64,000 bases of DNA from Bog-793 sp963761425 (GTDB taxonomy: Bacteria > Actinomycetota > Acidimicrobiia > Acidimicrobiales > Bog-793). Below are positions 51,540 through 60,104 of this stretch, piece after piece. The first letter of the stretch is position 1, and each line of letters begins with the position of its first letter. The notes beneath the pieces were generated by a model, which saw only the letters and a program-made list of their open reading frames with translations, searched no databases and was not told the origin of the DNA. The stretch lies in assembly GCA_963761425.1 (NCBI GenBank), contig CAVXGQ010000005.1:434001-498000 (forward strand), written 5' to 3'. A program made the position numbers and the translations under genes.

Positions 51540-53038
51540 TGAACCTCGAGTTGAAAGGTGCGGCGACCATCCCCGGCGAGGCCCGGGTGCGCATCCGGCC
51601 GGTTCTCGCTGGCCTCGTATCCCCCGGCGGGTCGGCGTTCGCCGGCGCGCCACTGGCGGAGATGCAGGGATTTCGCGGCGCGGTGGGGGAGACGGCGACA
51701 TTCGTCGACGCGGCGGGCATGCTCGAGATCCTGGTCGGGTTGGGCGAGGCGACCGATCTCGACGGGGAGGCGTGCCGACTGGCGGGCGCCGCGGTGGCGA
51801 CGGCGGCCGCCCATTGCGAGACGGTCGTGTTCGACCTCTCCGGGATCGCGGGGGGATCCCTCAGCCTGGCCGGGGTCGCCCAGGCGGTGGCGGAGGGCGT
51901 GTTGCTCGGTGCTTACCGGTTCACCCGGCTGAGGAGCGACCCGCGACCACGAAGCCTCGAGCGGGTGGTGTTGGTCGAGCCCGACGTCGCGGCGGTCAAC
52001 CGGGGCATCGACCGGGGTGTCGTCACCGCTGGGGCGGTCGAATTGGTGCGGGACCTGGTGAACACCCCGGCCGGCGAGCTCACCCCGGCTCGATTCGGCG
52101 AGATCGCGACCGACTATGGCTCCCAGCACCGTTTCTCGGTGGAGGTGTCCGGGGTCGAGGAGATCACCGCGGCGGGACTCGGCGGCCTGCTCGGCGTGGC
52201 GAGAGGCTCGGCGGAGCCGCCCTGTCTCGTGCGCGGCGAGTTCCGACCGGACGACCCCGCGGCCCCCACCGTGGCGCTGGTCGGCAAGGGCATCACCTTT
52301 GACTCCGGGGGACTTTCGCTGAAGCCGGCGACCTCGATGACCTCGATGAAGTACGACATGAGCGGGGCCGGGACGGTGCTGGCCGTGCTCGGCGCCTGCC
52401 ACCGCCTCGGGGTCGGGGTCCGGGTGGTCGGTTACATGCCGATGACGGAGAACATGCCGGGTGGGCGGGCGATGAAGCCCGGCGACGTGCTGCGGATCCG
52501 CAACGGCAAGACGATCGAGGTGCTGAACACCGACTGCGAGGGGCGGCTGGTGCTGGCCGACGCGCTCTGCCTGGCAGCTGAGGAGACGCCCGACGCGATC
52601 GTCGATGTCGCGACGCTGACCGGTGCCGTGGTGGTGGCCCTCGGCAGGCGGATCGCCGGTCTGATGGGCAATGACGATCGCCTCGTGGCGGCGGTCGAGC
52701 AGGCGGCGGCCGGCGTCGGCGAGGCGGTGTGGCGTCTCCCGTTGCCGGGCGGCTACCGAAAGGCCTTCGACTCGGAGATTGCCGACATGAAGAACCTCGG
52801 TGTTCCCGGCGAAGCGGGGGCCCTCGTCGCCGGGCTCATCCTGGAGGAGTTCGTCGGCCAGACGCCCTGGGCGCACCTCGATGTGTGCGGCCCGGCGCGC
52901 TCCGAGAAGGACGAGGGCTATGTCCGCAAAGGCGGAACTGGCTTCGGCGTGCGGACCCTGCTCGAATTGCTCGGGAATTATCAGCCGCTCGGCCGGCCGG
53001 CGGGCGCCGAGGTGGCCGGGAGGAAGGTGCTGCGATGA
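51536..53038 (+). CDS. pepA: Leucyl aminopeptidase (M17)
   Basis: About 500 residues; GTG 51536 or ATG 51539. The catalytic domain has VGKGITFDSGGLSLKP (metal-binding Lys/Asp), MKYDMSGAG and the NTDCEGRLVLADAL signature. The N-terminal domain is divergent. Cytosolic Mn/Zn hexamer that removes N-terminal Leu and other residues. The C-terminus includes AHLDVCGPARSEKDEGYVRKGGTGFGVRTLLELL, as expected. Confidence 0.94.
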   Translation: MMNLELKGAATIPGEARVRIRPVLAGLVSPGGSAFAGAPLAEMQGFRGAVGETATFVDAAGMLEILVGLGEATDLDGEACRLAGAAVATAAAHCETVVFDLSGIAGGSLSLAGVAQAVAEGVLLGAYRFTRLRSDPRPRSLERVVLVEPDVAAVNRGIDRGVVTAGAVELVRDLVNTPAGELTPARFGEIATDYGSQHRFSVEVSGVEEITAAGLGGLLGVARGSAEPPCLVRGEFRPDDPAAPTVALVGKGITFDSGGLSLKPATSMTSMKYDMSGAGTVLAVLGACHRLGVGVRVVGYMPMTENMPGGRAMKPGDVLRIRNGKTIEVLNTDCEGRLVLADALCLAAEETPDAIVDVATLTGAVVVALGRRIAGLMGNDDRLVAAVEQAAAGVGEAVWRLPLPGGYRKAFDSEIADMKNLGVPGEAGALVAGLILEEFVGQTPWAHLDVCGPARSEKDEGYVRKGGTGFGVRTLLELLGNYQPLGRPAGAEVAGRKVLR

Positions 53039-53973
53039 CGCCAGACGAGACATCTTGGGGGACGGGCCGTCCCCCGGCCGCTGGCGATACCCCCGACGCC
53101 GAAGCCTCGCCGGAGGCGGTGGGCCCCGGGGTCGGCGAGCAGTCGTCGATCGCCCCGAGGACCGGGGTCGAGGCGGTCGGCGGGGCCTCCCCGGGGCTGG
53201 AGCGATCCGAGACTCCCCACCGTCCGTACACGCTGGCGATCGACGCCGGTGGGAGCGGGCTCAAGGCCTCGGTGCTCGACACCGACGAGCGTCTGGTCGC
53301 CGACCGCGTCAGCGTGCCGACGCCGTACCCGTTGCCGCCCAAGCGGTTCATCGCCACTCTGGCCGGGCTCATCCGCCCGCTTCCCGCCTACGACCGGGTG
53401 TCGGTCGGCCTCCCCGGCGTCGTGCGCCGGGGCCGGATTCTCACCGCGCCACAGTTCGTGGCGGAACGGGGTCTCGGATCGCGGGTGGACCCCAGGCTGG
53501 TCGCGGCCTGGACCGGATTCGGGATCGCCGAGGCGCTCGCCGAGGAGTTCGGCAAGCCCACCCGGGTTGCCAACGATGCCGATCTGCAGGGTCTCGCGGT
53601 CACCTCCGGCACCGGGCTGGAGTTCGTGGTGACCTTCGGAACCGGGGTCGGCACGGCCCTTTTCTACGATGGGGTGCTCGTGCCCCACCTGGAGCTGGCT
53701 CACCAGCCGTTCCGCAAGGGCCAGACCTACAACCAACAGCTCGGCGAGGCCGCGCTGAGACGGTTCGGTCCGAAGAGGTGGCGCAAGCGGGTGCTAGAGG
53801 CCCTGGAGAACTTCCGGGTACTCACCAACTTCGACCACTGCTACCTCGGCGGGGGGAACTCCCGCCACCTGAGGGCTAGCGTGCAGGAGCCGTACTCGGT
53901 GGTCGACAACTTGGCCGGCATCCTCGGCGGGGTGCGCCTCTGGGACGACGCGCGCCTGCTGGAATGGGACTGA
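53035..53973 (+). CDS. ROK-type polyphosphate/ATP glucokinase-like protein
   Basis: 312 residues. A Pro/Gly/Glu-rich tail of about 60 residues precedes the kinase. Phosphate-binding motif LAIDAGGSGLKASVLD, sugar-binding LPGVVRRGRIL and NDADLQGLA, FGTGVGTALFYDGVLVPHLELAHQPFR, and GGGNSRHL are arranged as in mycobacterial polyphosphate glucokinase. It differs by a truncated zinc-loop: the Cys-rich ROK motif is absent, also as in PPGK. It probably phosphorylates glucose with polyphosphate or ATP; the donor is not deducible. Overlaps pepA's stop. Confidence 0.75.
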   Translation: MTPDETSWGTGRPPAAGDTPDAEASPEAVGPGVGEQSSIAPRTGVEAVGGASPGLERSETPHRPYTLAIDAGGSGLKASVLDTDERLVADRVSVPTPYPLPPKRFIATLAGLIRPLPAYDRVSVGLPGVVRRGRILTAPQFVAERGLGSRVDPRLVAAWTGFGIAEALAEEFGKPTRVANDADLQGLAVTSGTGLEFVVTFGTGVGTALFYDGVLVPHLELAHQPFRKGQTYNQQLGEAALRRFGPKRWRKRVLEALENFRVLTNFDHCYLGGGNSRHLRASVQEPYSVVDNLAGILGGVRLWDDARLLEWD

Positions 53974-54100
53974 ACCCCGGATCCTTAGGACCATCCTGGT
54001 GCGGCGGCGGAACCGGCCCGAAACGGGGGCGGAGCAGGTCGTCGGCGAGGCCCCGGGGCGGGGCGGGTGTCCGGGCCGGTGACGATCCCGGTCCGCCGGC

Positions 54101-54694
54101 CTAGGAGGCGAGCCAGGTCGGGGCGGCTTCGAGCAGGAAGCGGCTCACCTGAAGGGTGCGGTCGAAGGCGTCGCACAGGAGTTCCTCGCCGGCCAGCACC
54201 CGGGCGAGGGAGACCTCCCGGCGGGCGACGATGGTGAGCCGCCGGACGGGGGGATCGGTCACCGAGCCGAAGGAGTCGGTGGCCGAGATCTCCAGGGGAA
54301 GCTCGATGCCGCCGACCCCCGCGAGGTCGATCGCCAGTCGCAACAGGTCCGGTGCATGGGGAAGGGGTGGAATGCCCCAGGTGAAGGTGAGCGGAAAGCT
54401 CCATTTGTCGGGCGGTTCGGCGTCGTCGGGGAGGGCCACCACGGCGTCTTCGAAGTCGAGCAAGGTGCGGGGGTCGACCTCCAGGGCGAGGTGGAGGTCG
54501 ATCGGACCGCCACAGCCCTCCTCGGGATGCAGATCGACCTCCCAGAACTGGCGCAGCGAGTAGGTCTCCACGAAGTGGCGCTCATCATGTACGTGGAAGC
54601 CGTGTTCGACGGCGTGGTCCTTCAGCTCGGCGACGTAGCCGGCGACGTCGATGACCGCCATCGATTGGGGAGTGTAGGCGGCGGAACGGCTCAC
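54101..54694 (-). CDS. Hypothetical protein, conserved in related actinobacteria
   Basis: 197 residues from a GTG; an internal Met gives MAVIDVAGYVAELKDHAVEHGFHVHD (54661). It is rich in Leu/Val strands with YSLRQFWEVDLHPEEGCGGPIDLHLALEVDPRTLLDFEDAVVALPDD and ends in a helical QVSRFLLEAAPTWLA. No known domain or catalytic motif is recognised. It faces the IMPase-like gene with about 70 bases between starts. Confidence 0.6.
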   Translation of the reverse strand: MSRSAAYTPQSMAVIDVAGYVAELKDHAVEHGFHVHDERHFVETYSLRQFWEVDLHPEEGCGGPIDLHLALEVDPRTLLDFEDAVVALPDDAEPPDKWSFPLTFTWGIPPLPHAPDLLRLAIDLAGVGGIELPLEISATDSFGSVTDPPVRRLTIVARREVSLARVLAGEELLCDAFDRTLQVSRFLLEAAPTWLAS

Positions 54695-54767
54695 CCGTGG
54701 GGGAGGTCGTTGTCCGCCGGCGAGTGGGGTTCAGACCCCCGGCGGGCAAACCGGTAACCTGCGGGCG

Positions 54768-55532
54768 GTGCAAGCCGGGGAGATGCTGGCCAAGCTGTCA
54801 GCCGCGGCCTACGCGGTGGCCCGCGCGGTCGCGGGCGTAGAGGATTGGTCGTTGCCCGGTGATCGTCCCGGGCAGTACCGCATCGATGTTGTCGCCGACG
54901 CCGCCGCGCTCGACGTGCTCATCGAGGCCGGTTTCGGGGTGCTGAGCGAAGAGAGCGGGCTAACCGAGGGCGATCGTCCCTACCTCGCGGTCGTCGACCC
55001 GATCGACGGCTCGACCAACGCCTCCCGGGGATTGCGGTGGTACGCGACGAGTATCTGCGTGGTCGACGATGCCGGTCCTTACGCCGCGTTGGTCGTCAAT
55101 CAGGCCCGCGTCTCGTGCTACGAGGCCGTGCGGGGCCACGGTGCCACCCGCGACGGCCGTCCGATCGCCCCTTCCAAGACCACCTCGCTCGCCGACGCCG
55201 TGGTCAGCGTGTCGGGCTACCCCCCTCGGGACCTCGGGTGGCGACAGCTGCGGTCGTTCGGCGCGGCGGCCCTCGAGCTCTGTGCCGTCGCCGACGGAAC
55301 GCTGGACGCCTTCGTCGAATGGAGCCACCGTGGCCTGGGGGTCTGGGACTATCTCGGCGGGATGCTCATCTGCACGGAATCCGGCGCGGCGATCGACGAC
55401 GCGCTCGGCCGGGATCTCGTCGTGCGTACCCCCATCGACCGCCGGAGCCCGGTGGCCGCGGCCAGCGGGTCGCTCCTCGCCGAGCTGCTGGCGGCCCGGC
55501 CGGCGGCGCCCGATCGCAGGCTGCACCGGTGA
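54768..55532 (+). CDS. Inositol-monophosphatase-family phosphatase
   Basis: 254 residues, GTG start. Li/Mg-dependent phosphatase motifs: LSEESG, DPIDGSTNASRGLRWYATSICV and the C-terminal GVWDYLGGMLICTESGA (WDxxA-like). Family members include SuhB, CysQ and histidinol phosphatase HisN; this short form without an obvious CysQ signature is not assignable further. Stop overlaps the next GTG. Confidence 0.85.
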   Translation: MQAGEMLAKLSAAAYAVARAVAGVEDWSLPGDRPGQYRIDVVADAAALDVLIEAGFGVLSEESGLTEGDRPYLAVVDPIDGSTNASRGLRWYATSICVVDDAGPYAALVVNQARVSCYEAVRGHGATRDGRPIAPSKTTSLADAVVSVSGYPPRDLGWRQLRSFGAAALELCAVADGTLDAFVEWSHRGLGVWDYLGGMLICTESGAAIDDALGRDLVVRTPIDRRSPVAAASGSLLAELLAARPAAPDRRLHR

Positions 55533-56296
55533 GCACCGACGAGTCCGGCGGCGAGTCCGGCTGGCGGACGCCGCTCGAGGCGCTGTTGGCGGTGCAGGAC
55601 GAGGATACGGCGGCCGACCAGCTCGGTCGTCGCCGGGCCCGTCTCGCCGAGCGGTCGAAGCTCGCCGAACTGGAGGGCAAACTGGCCGAGAACGACGCCG
55701 CGGCGGCCGCCCTCCAAGTCACCCGTGGGGCTCATGAGGCCCGCCTCGCCGGTCTGGCGAGCGAGGTAGACGGGCTGGTGGGGCGCACCACCCGGATCGA
55801 GGACCGGCTGCGCGCCGGCGAGGCGGCATCCTTCCGTGATCAAGAGGCGATGGCGACGGAGATGGGTTCGCTCGGCCGGCGCCGCGGGGAGCTCGACGAC
55901 GAGCAGCTGGTGGTGATGGAGGCCATCGAGGAGCTCGAAGGGGAGCTCGGCCGGCTGGCCGGCGAGCGGGGAGCCCTCGGCGCGGAGGTCAACGTGCTGC
56001 GGGCGGCCCTCGGGGCCGAGGAGGCGTCGATCGACACCGAGATGGCGACCATCGCCATCCGCCGGGCCGAAGCTGTCGCCGAGGTCCCGCCGGCGCTCCT
56101 GGGTGAGTACGAGCGCCTGCGGGCGAAGCTTGACGGCGTGGGGGTGGCACGGCTCGCCAACGGCTCCTGCGACGGTTGTCACCTGGCCATCCCGGCGGCG
56201 GAGCTCGACCGCCTCCGGCGGGCTCCCACCCATGAGGTCAGCCACTGCCCGCAGTGCGGGCGCCTCCTCGTGGCTCGGGCTGGTGCTTCGAGGTAG
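55529..56296 (+). CDS. C4 zinc-ribbon, coiled-coil protein (CT398/DUF164 family)
   Basis: 255 residues. A long coiled coil (about 15-205) with many Glu/Arg/Leu heptads is followed by the zinc ribbon CDGCHLAIP...CPQCGRL (about 210-250). This matches the actinobacterial CT398-like family whose archetype interacts with the flagellar/type III system in chlamydia; in actinobacteria its role is unknown. In mycobacteria the homologue (Rv2229c) lies by the RNase H gene. Coupled to the IMPase-like gene by a GTGA overlap. Confidence 0.8.
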   Translation: MSTDESGGESGWRTPLEALLAVQDEDTAADQLGRRRARLAERSKLAELEGKLAENDAAAAALQVTRGAHEARLAGLASEVDGLVGRTTRIEDRLRAGEAASFRDQEAMATEMGSLGRRRGELDDEQLVVMEAIEELEGELGRLAGERGALGAEVNVLRAALGAEEASIDTEMATIAIRRAEAVAEVPPALLGEYERLRAKLDGVGVARLANGSCDGCHLAIPAAELDRLRRAPTHEVSHCPQCGRLLVARAGASR

Positions 56297-56326
56297 GCCC
56301 CGGTCCGGCCGGGTTGGGCACCCCGG

Positions 56327-56599
56327 TCAGGTCACGCGGTGCCGGTCATTCTGGTGGCGCTGCATGGCGTAGACGATCATTGCCGTGCAGCCCACCGCGA
56401 GCAGCAGGGCGAGCCCGTAGGAGTAGCCGTAGCGAAGGCCGAACACGAGCCGGCCCAGCAAGCCGCCGAGCAGCGATCCGGCCAGGCCGACGAGGATGGT
56501 CTTGCCGATGCCCATCGGGTTGGGGCCCGGGACGACGAGTCGGCCCAGGGCACCGACGACCAGGCCGGTCAGCAGGATTTCAAATACGAGCCAGAACAC
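56327..56599 (-). CDS. GlsB/YeaQ/YmgE-family small membrane protein
   Basis: 90 residues from the GTG at 56599. Three helices with the repeat GLVVGALGRLVVPGPNPMGIGKTILVGLAGSLLGGLLGRLVFG, the hallmark of the transglycosylase-associated protein family. Stress-linked inner-membrane protein of unknown mechanism. The frame continues upstream but with no conserved sequence. Confidence 0.8.
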   Translation of the reverse strand: MFWLVFEILLTGLVVGALGRLVVPGPNPMGIGKTILVGLAGSLLGGLLGRLVFGLRYGYSYGLALLLAVGCTAMIVYAMQRHQNDRHRVT

Positions 56600-56667
56600 G
56601 AGTTGAGTCTCGCGCGCCGAGCAGGCGGCACGATAGCGCCATCGGGTGGCTGGCCCCTTGGCGGCAA

Positions 56668-56693
56668 ACGGTCCGGGTTCAGACCCGGACCGT
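56668..56693 (-). terminator. Strong hairpin after ppsA (putative terminator)
   Basis: ACGGTCCGGGT (56668-56678) and ACCCGGACCGT (56683-56693) form a perfect 11-bp stem with a TCAG/CTGA loop. It sits about 100 bases beyond the ppsA stop and upstream of the small membrane gene on the same strand. TTTG follows in the minus-strand reading. Confidence 0.6.
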
Positions 56694-56795
56694 CCGCCGC
56701 GCCTTGGTGAAAGCCTCGGACCACAACCCGAAGATCCGGGGTCGCGGCCCGCCACCAGTCCTCGGCCCGATGGGATGGCAGGGATTCAGCCGGCT

Positions 56796-59216
56796 CTAGT
56801 GGTGTCCGCCCTTCTTGTCGCGCGGGGTCTTGCCCAGCTTCTGCTCCAGTGCCACCACGACTTCGGTGGTCTTCAAGACCGTGTCCGGGTTGAGGCTCAT
56901 CGAATCGATCCCGATCTCGACCAGGTACTGGGCCATTTCCGGGTAGTCCGAAGGAGCCTGTCCGCAGATCCCGGAGTGGATGCCGTTGCGGTGGCAACCC
57001 TCGACCGCCATGCGCAGCATGTCTTTCACGCCGTCGTCGCGCTCTTCGTAGTCGAACGCCACGATTTCGCTGTCCCGGTCGACGCCGAGGGTGAGCTGCG
57101 TGAGGTCGTTCGAGCCGATCGAGTAACCGTCGAACAGCGGGGCGAACTGGTCGACGAGGATGACGTTGTTGGGGATCTCGCACATGGCGTAGATCTTGAG
57201 GCCGTTTTCCCCGCGGGTCAGCCCGAGCTTGGCCATCTGGGCCAACACCGCTTCGGCTTCCTGGACACGACGCACGAAGGGGAGCATGAGGATGACGTTC
57301 GTGAGTCCCATCTCCTCACGGACCCGCTTCATCGCCTTGCACTCCAGGGCGAAGCCTTCGACGTAGGCGGGGTGGGCGTAACGGGATGCGCCACGCCAAC
57401 CGATCATCGGGTTGCTTTCGTCAGGCTCGAAGGCGGTCCCACCGACGAGACTGGCGTACTCGTTGGTCTTGAAGTCGCTCATGCGGACGACGACCGGCTT
57501 CGGCCAGAACGCCGCGGCGATGGTTCCGATTCCTTCGGACAGCCGCTCGACGAAGAAGGACTCCCCGTCGGGATATCCGCGGATGAGCCGGGAGATGACG
57601 GCTTTCGCCTCGTGGTCGGAGACCTTCTCCGGGTGCAGAAGGGCCATCGGGTGGGCCCGGATCGACTCGCTGATGATGAACTCCATGCGGGCGAGACCGA
57701 CGCCGTCGTTGGGCAGGAACGACGTCTTGAAGGCGAGATCCGGGTTGCCGAGGTTGATCATGATGTCCGTCACGGGGCGCTCCATGCCCTCCACCTCGGT
57801 GCGGACCACATGGAACGGGACCTCACCTTTGTAGACACGCCCGGAGTCGCCCTCGGCACACGACACGGTGACGAAACCACCTTGGGGAACGCTGGTCGTG
57901 CAGTCGCCGGTGCCGACGATGGCCGGGATGCCGAGTTCGCGGGCGATGATGGCCGCGTGGCAGGTCCGGCCGCCGCGGTTGGTCACGATCGCCGCGGCCG
58001 TCTTCATCACGGGTTCCCAGTCCGGGGTGGTCATGTCGGTGATCAGCACCTCGCCGGCGTTGAAGTCCTCCAGGTGGGTGACGTCGACGATGACCCGCGC
58101 GTTGCCCGCCGCGATCTTCTCCCCCACCGAGCGCCCGGAGGTGAGGATCTCGCCGGTGCCGTCGAGGACGTAGGTCTCGAGGCTGGTCGGCTTGCGCTGG
58201 GAAGCGACCGTTTCCGGTCGAGCCTGGACCAGGTAGAGCAGGTTGTCGACGCCGTCCTTGGCCCACTCCATGTCCATCGGCCGTCCGTAGTGCTTCTCGA
58301 TGGCGATGGCGTACTGGGTGAGTTCGAGCACGTCCTCATCGGAAAGGCAGAACCGCTCACGATCGGCTTTCGGCGTCGGGATGTTGCGCGTGGTCACGCG
58401 CGTTTCCCCTTCGACGAAGATCATCTTCACGGCCTTGTCGCCGATGAGGCGACGCAGCACGGCACGGTGACCGGCCTCGAAGGTGGGCTTGAAGACGTAG
58501 AACTCGTCCGGGTCGACGGCACCCTGGACGACGTTCTCGCCGAGGCCGTAGGAACCGGTGACGAAGACCACGTCACGGAAGCCCGACTCGGTGTCGAGCG
58601 AGAACATCACGCCCGAAGAGGCGAGGTCCGAGCGCACCATCTTCATAATCCCGATGGACAGCGCCACGTCGAAATGGTCGAAGCCCTGATCGACGCGGTA
58701 GTGGATGGCGCGGTCGGTGAACAGGCTGGCGAAGCAACGCCGACAGGCGTCGAGCAGGCTCTCGTCGCCTTTGATGTTGAGGAAGGTGTCCTGCTGGCCG
58801 GCGAAGCTCGCCGTCGGCAGGTCCTCGGCGGTCGCCGACGACCGCACCGCCAGGCTCACGTCTTCCCCGTACTCCTTCTGGAGCCGGCGGTAGGCCGTGA
58901 TGATCTCCTCGGCGAGGTCCTTGGGCAGTCCGGCGCCGTAGACGATCTCCCGGGCGCGCTTACCGCATCGGGCGAGGTCGGCGACGTCGCTCGGATCGAG
59001 CTTGTCGATCGCCTCGTGCAACTGCGCCACGGCGCCGGCTTCTCGCAGCATGTGGCGGTAGCCCTCGGCGGTGATGGCGAACCCGTTCGGGATGCGCACG
59101 CCCTCCTGGGACAGGTTCTGGTACATCTCGCCGAGGGAGGCGTTCTTGCCGCCGACGATGGGCACGTCCTCGATTCCGATCTCCTCGAAAAAGCGGACGT
59201 ATTTGAAGCCGGTCAT
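56796..59216 (-). CDS. ppsA: Phosphoenolpyruvate synthase
   Basis: 806 residues. The N-terminal ATP-grasp half begins YVRFFEEIGIEDVPIVGGKNASLGEMY. The swivelling His domain carries TNRGGRTCHAAIIARELGIPAIVG (about 420). The C-terminal TIM barrel has LMLPFVRRV, GSNDLTQLTLGVDRDSE and GICGQAPSDYPE. The enzyme converts pyruvate, ATP and water to PEP, AMP and Pi. Its AGGAGGAG ribosome site overlaps the end of the upstream toroid gene, so the two are coupled. Together with pyruvate:ferredoxin oxidoreductase it permits gluconeogenic use of pyruvate. Confidence 0.94.
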   Translation of the reverse strand: MTGFKYVRFFEEIGIEDVPIVGGKNASLGEMYQNLSQEGVRIPNGFAITAEGYRHMLREAGAVAQLHEAIDKLDPSDVADLARCGKRAREIVYGAGLPKDLAEEIITAYRRLQKEYGEDVSLAVRSSATAEDLPTASFAGQQDTFLNIKGDESLLDACRRCFASLFTDRAIHYRVDQGFDHFDVALSIGIMKMVRSDLASSGVMFSLDTESGFRDVVFVTGSYGLGENVVQGAVDPDEFYVFKPTFEAGHRAVLRRLIGDKAVKMIFVEGETRVTTRNIPTPKADRERFCLSDEDVLELTQYAIAIEKHYGRPMDMEWAKDGVDNLLYLVQARPETVASQRKPTSLETYVLDGTGEILTSGRSVGEKIAAGNARVIVDVTHLEDFNAGEVLITDMTTPDWEPVMKTAAAIVTNRGGRTCHAAIIARELGIPAIVGTGDCTTSVPQGGFVTVSCAEGDSGRVYKGEVPFHVVRTEVEGMERPVTDIMINLGNPDLAFKTSFLPNDGVGLARMEFIISESIRAHPMALLHPEKVSDHEAKAVISRLIRGYPDGESFFVERLSEGIGTIAAAFWPKPVVVRMSDFKTNEYASLVGGTAFEPDESNPMIGWRGASRYAHPAYVEGFALECKAMKRVREEMGLTNVILMLPFVRRVQEAEAVLAQMAKLGLTRGENGLKIYAMCEIPNNVILVDQFAPLFDGYSIGSNDLTQLTLGVDRDSEIVAFDYEERDDGVKDMLRMAVEGCHRNGIHSGICGQAPSDYPEMAQYLVEIGIDSMSLNPDTVLKTTEVVVALEQKLGKTPRDKKGGHH

Positions 59217-59218
59217 GG

Positions 59219-60100
59219 TTACTCCTCCTGTAGCTGATCGAACTGTAAATGGTCGAGAAGTCGGGCGGCGTCGAGACCCTGCCAAGTGTCGCGCAGGGTC
59301 GAGATCGCGAAATGCCGGGCCCCGAGACCGCCGTCGGCACGTTGCAGATCGGCCAGGTTCTCCCCGACGGCCCCCGGGTAGCTCGGCTTGAGGCGCAGCC
59401 CTTGTGCAAGCTTAAGCCCACCCCAGAGGGCCCCGACCCAAGTCGCGGCGGCATCCGGTTGGAGCCGCATCCCGAGGACCTGGTCTTCGCAGTGGACCAA
59501 GAATGCCTCGGTCATGGACCGCTCCTCGGCCGAGAGGTGGGTCGGCCCGGTGATCGATACCGCCACGGCGGTGGTCTCGAGATCGGCGCCAGGTCGGGCC
59601 CAGCAACCGAGGGGGTCGCGGGCCTCGTCGAGAAGACGCGAGAAGTGTGTGCGACCATCTCCCGCCGATCTCGACTCCTCGAGCCGGCGCAATTCCACCA
59701 CGTGGAGCGCTTCGCGCAACGCGGCGTACCAGTCACGCGACCGGTCGGCACGAGAGAGCTCTTTTTCGTGATCCGCCAGCCAGGCGGTGGGCGAGCGGTC
59801 CGGGGCGAGACCGAGAAGGGCGAGCGACCGCAGCGTGGCCCAACCGATCGTGAGGGTGGGATACCCACCGTTCTCGTCTTGCAGCGTCCGCAACCAGGAT
59901 CCGGTCAGCTCCGGTTCGGGAATCGGGAGGTCGAGCAGGCGGAGGCACTCCAGCGCCGCGAGGGTGTCGGGCGCGTTCGGCTCCTCGACGCCCCATTCCG
60001 GGGTCCGGTAGAAGGAATACCCCCCGAGGGGAGTGCGCCGGCTGAGGACGTAGCGGCCGGCTGCCTCGCGGTCGAGACAGACGGTCGAGTGGGCGGGCAC
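59219..60100 (-). CDS. Alpha/alpha-toroid (prenyltransferase/squalene-cyclase repeat) protein
   Basis: 293 residues, GTG start. Repeats such as LGGYSFYRTPEWG...DTLAALECLRLL, NGGYPTLTIGWATLRSLALLGL and DPLGCWARPGADLETTAVAVSI, and DGGLGARHFAISTLRDTWQGLDAARLL match the helical barrel of protein prenyltransferase beta subunits and terpene cyclases. It lacks a DxDD cyclase motif and the zinc ligands of prenyltransferases are not evident. It lies 4 bases after eno and 2 before ppsA, so it is cotranscribed with two enzymes of PEP metabolism; its role is unknown. Confidence 0.7.
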   Translation of the reverse strand: MPAHSTVCLDREAAGRYVLSRRTPLGGYSFYRTPEWGVEEPNAPDTLAALECLRLLDLPIPEPELTGSWLRTLQDENGGYPTLTIGWATLRSLALLGLAPDRSPTAWLADHEKELSRADRSRDWYAALREALHVVELRRLEESRSAGDGRTHFSRLLDEARDPLGCWARPGADLETTAVAVSITGPTHLSAEERSMTEAFLVHCEDQVLGMRLQPDAAATWVGALWGGLKLAQGLRLKPSYPGAVGENLADLQRADGGLGARHFAISTLRDTWQGLDAARLLDHLQFDQLQEE

Positions 60101-60104
60101 GATC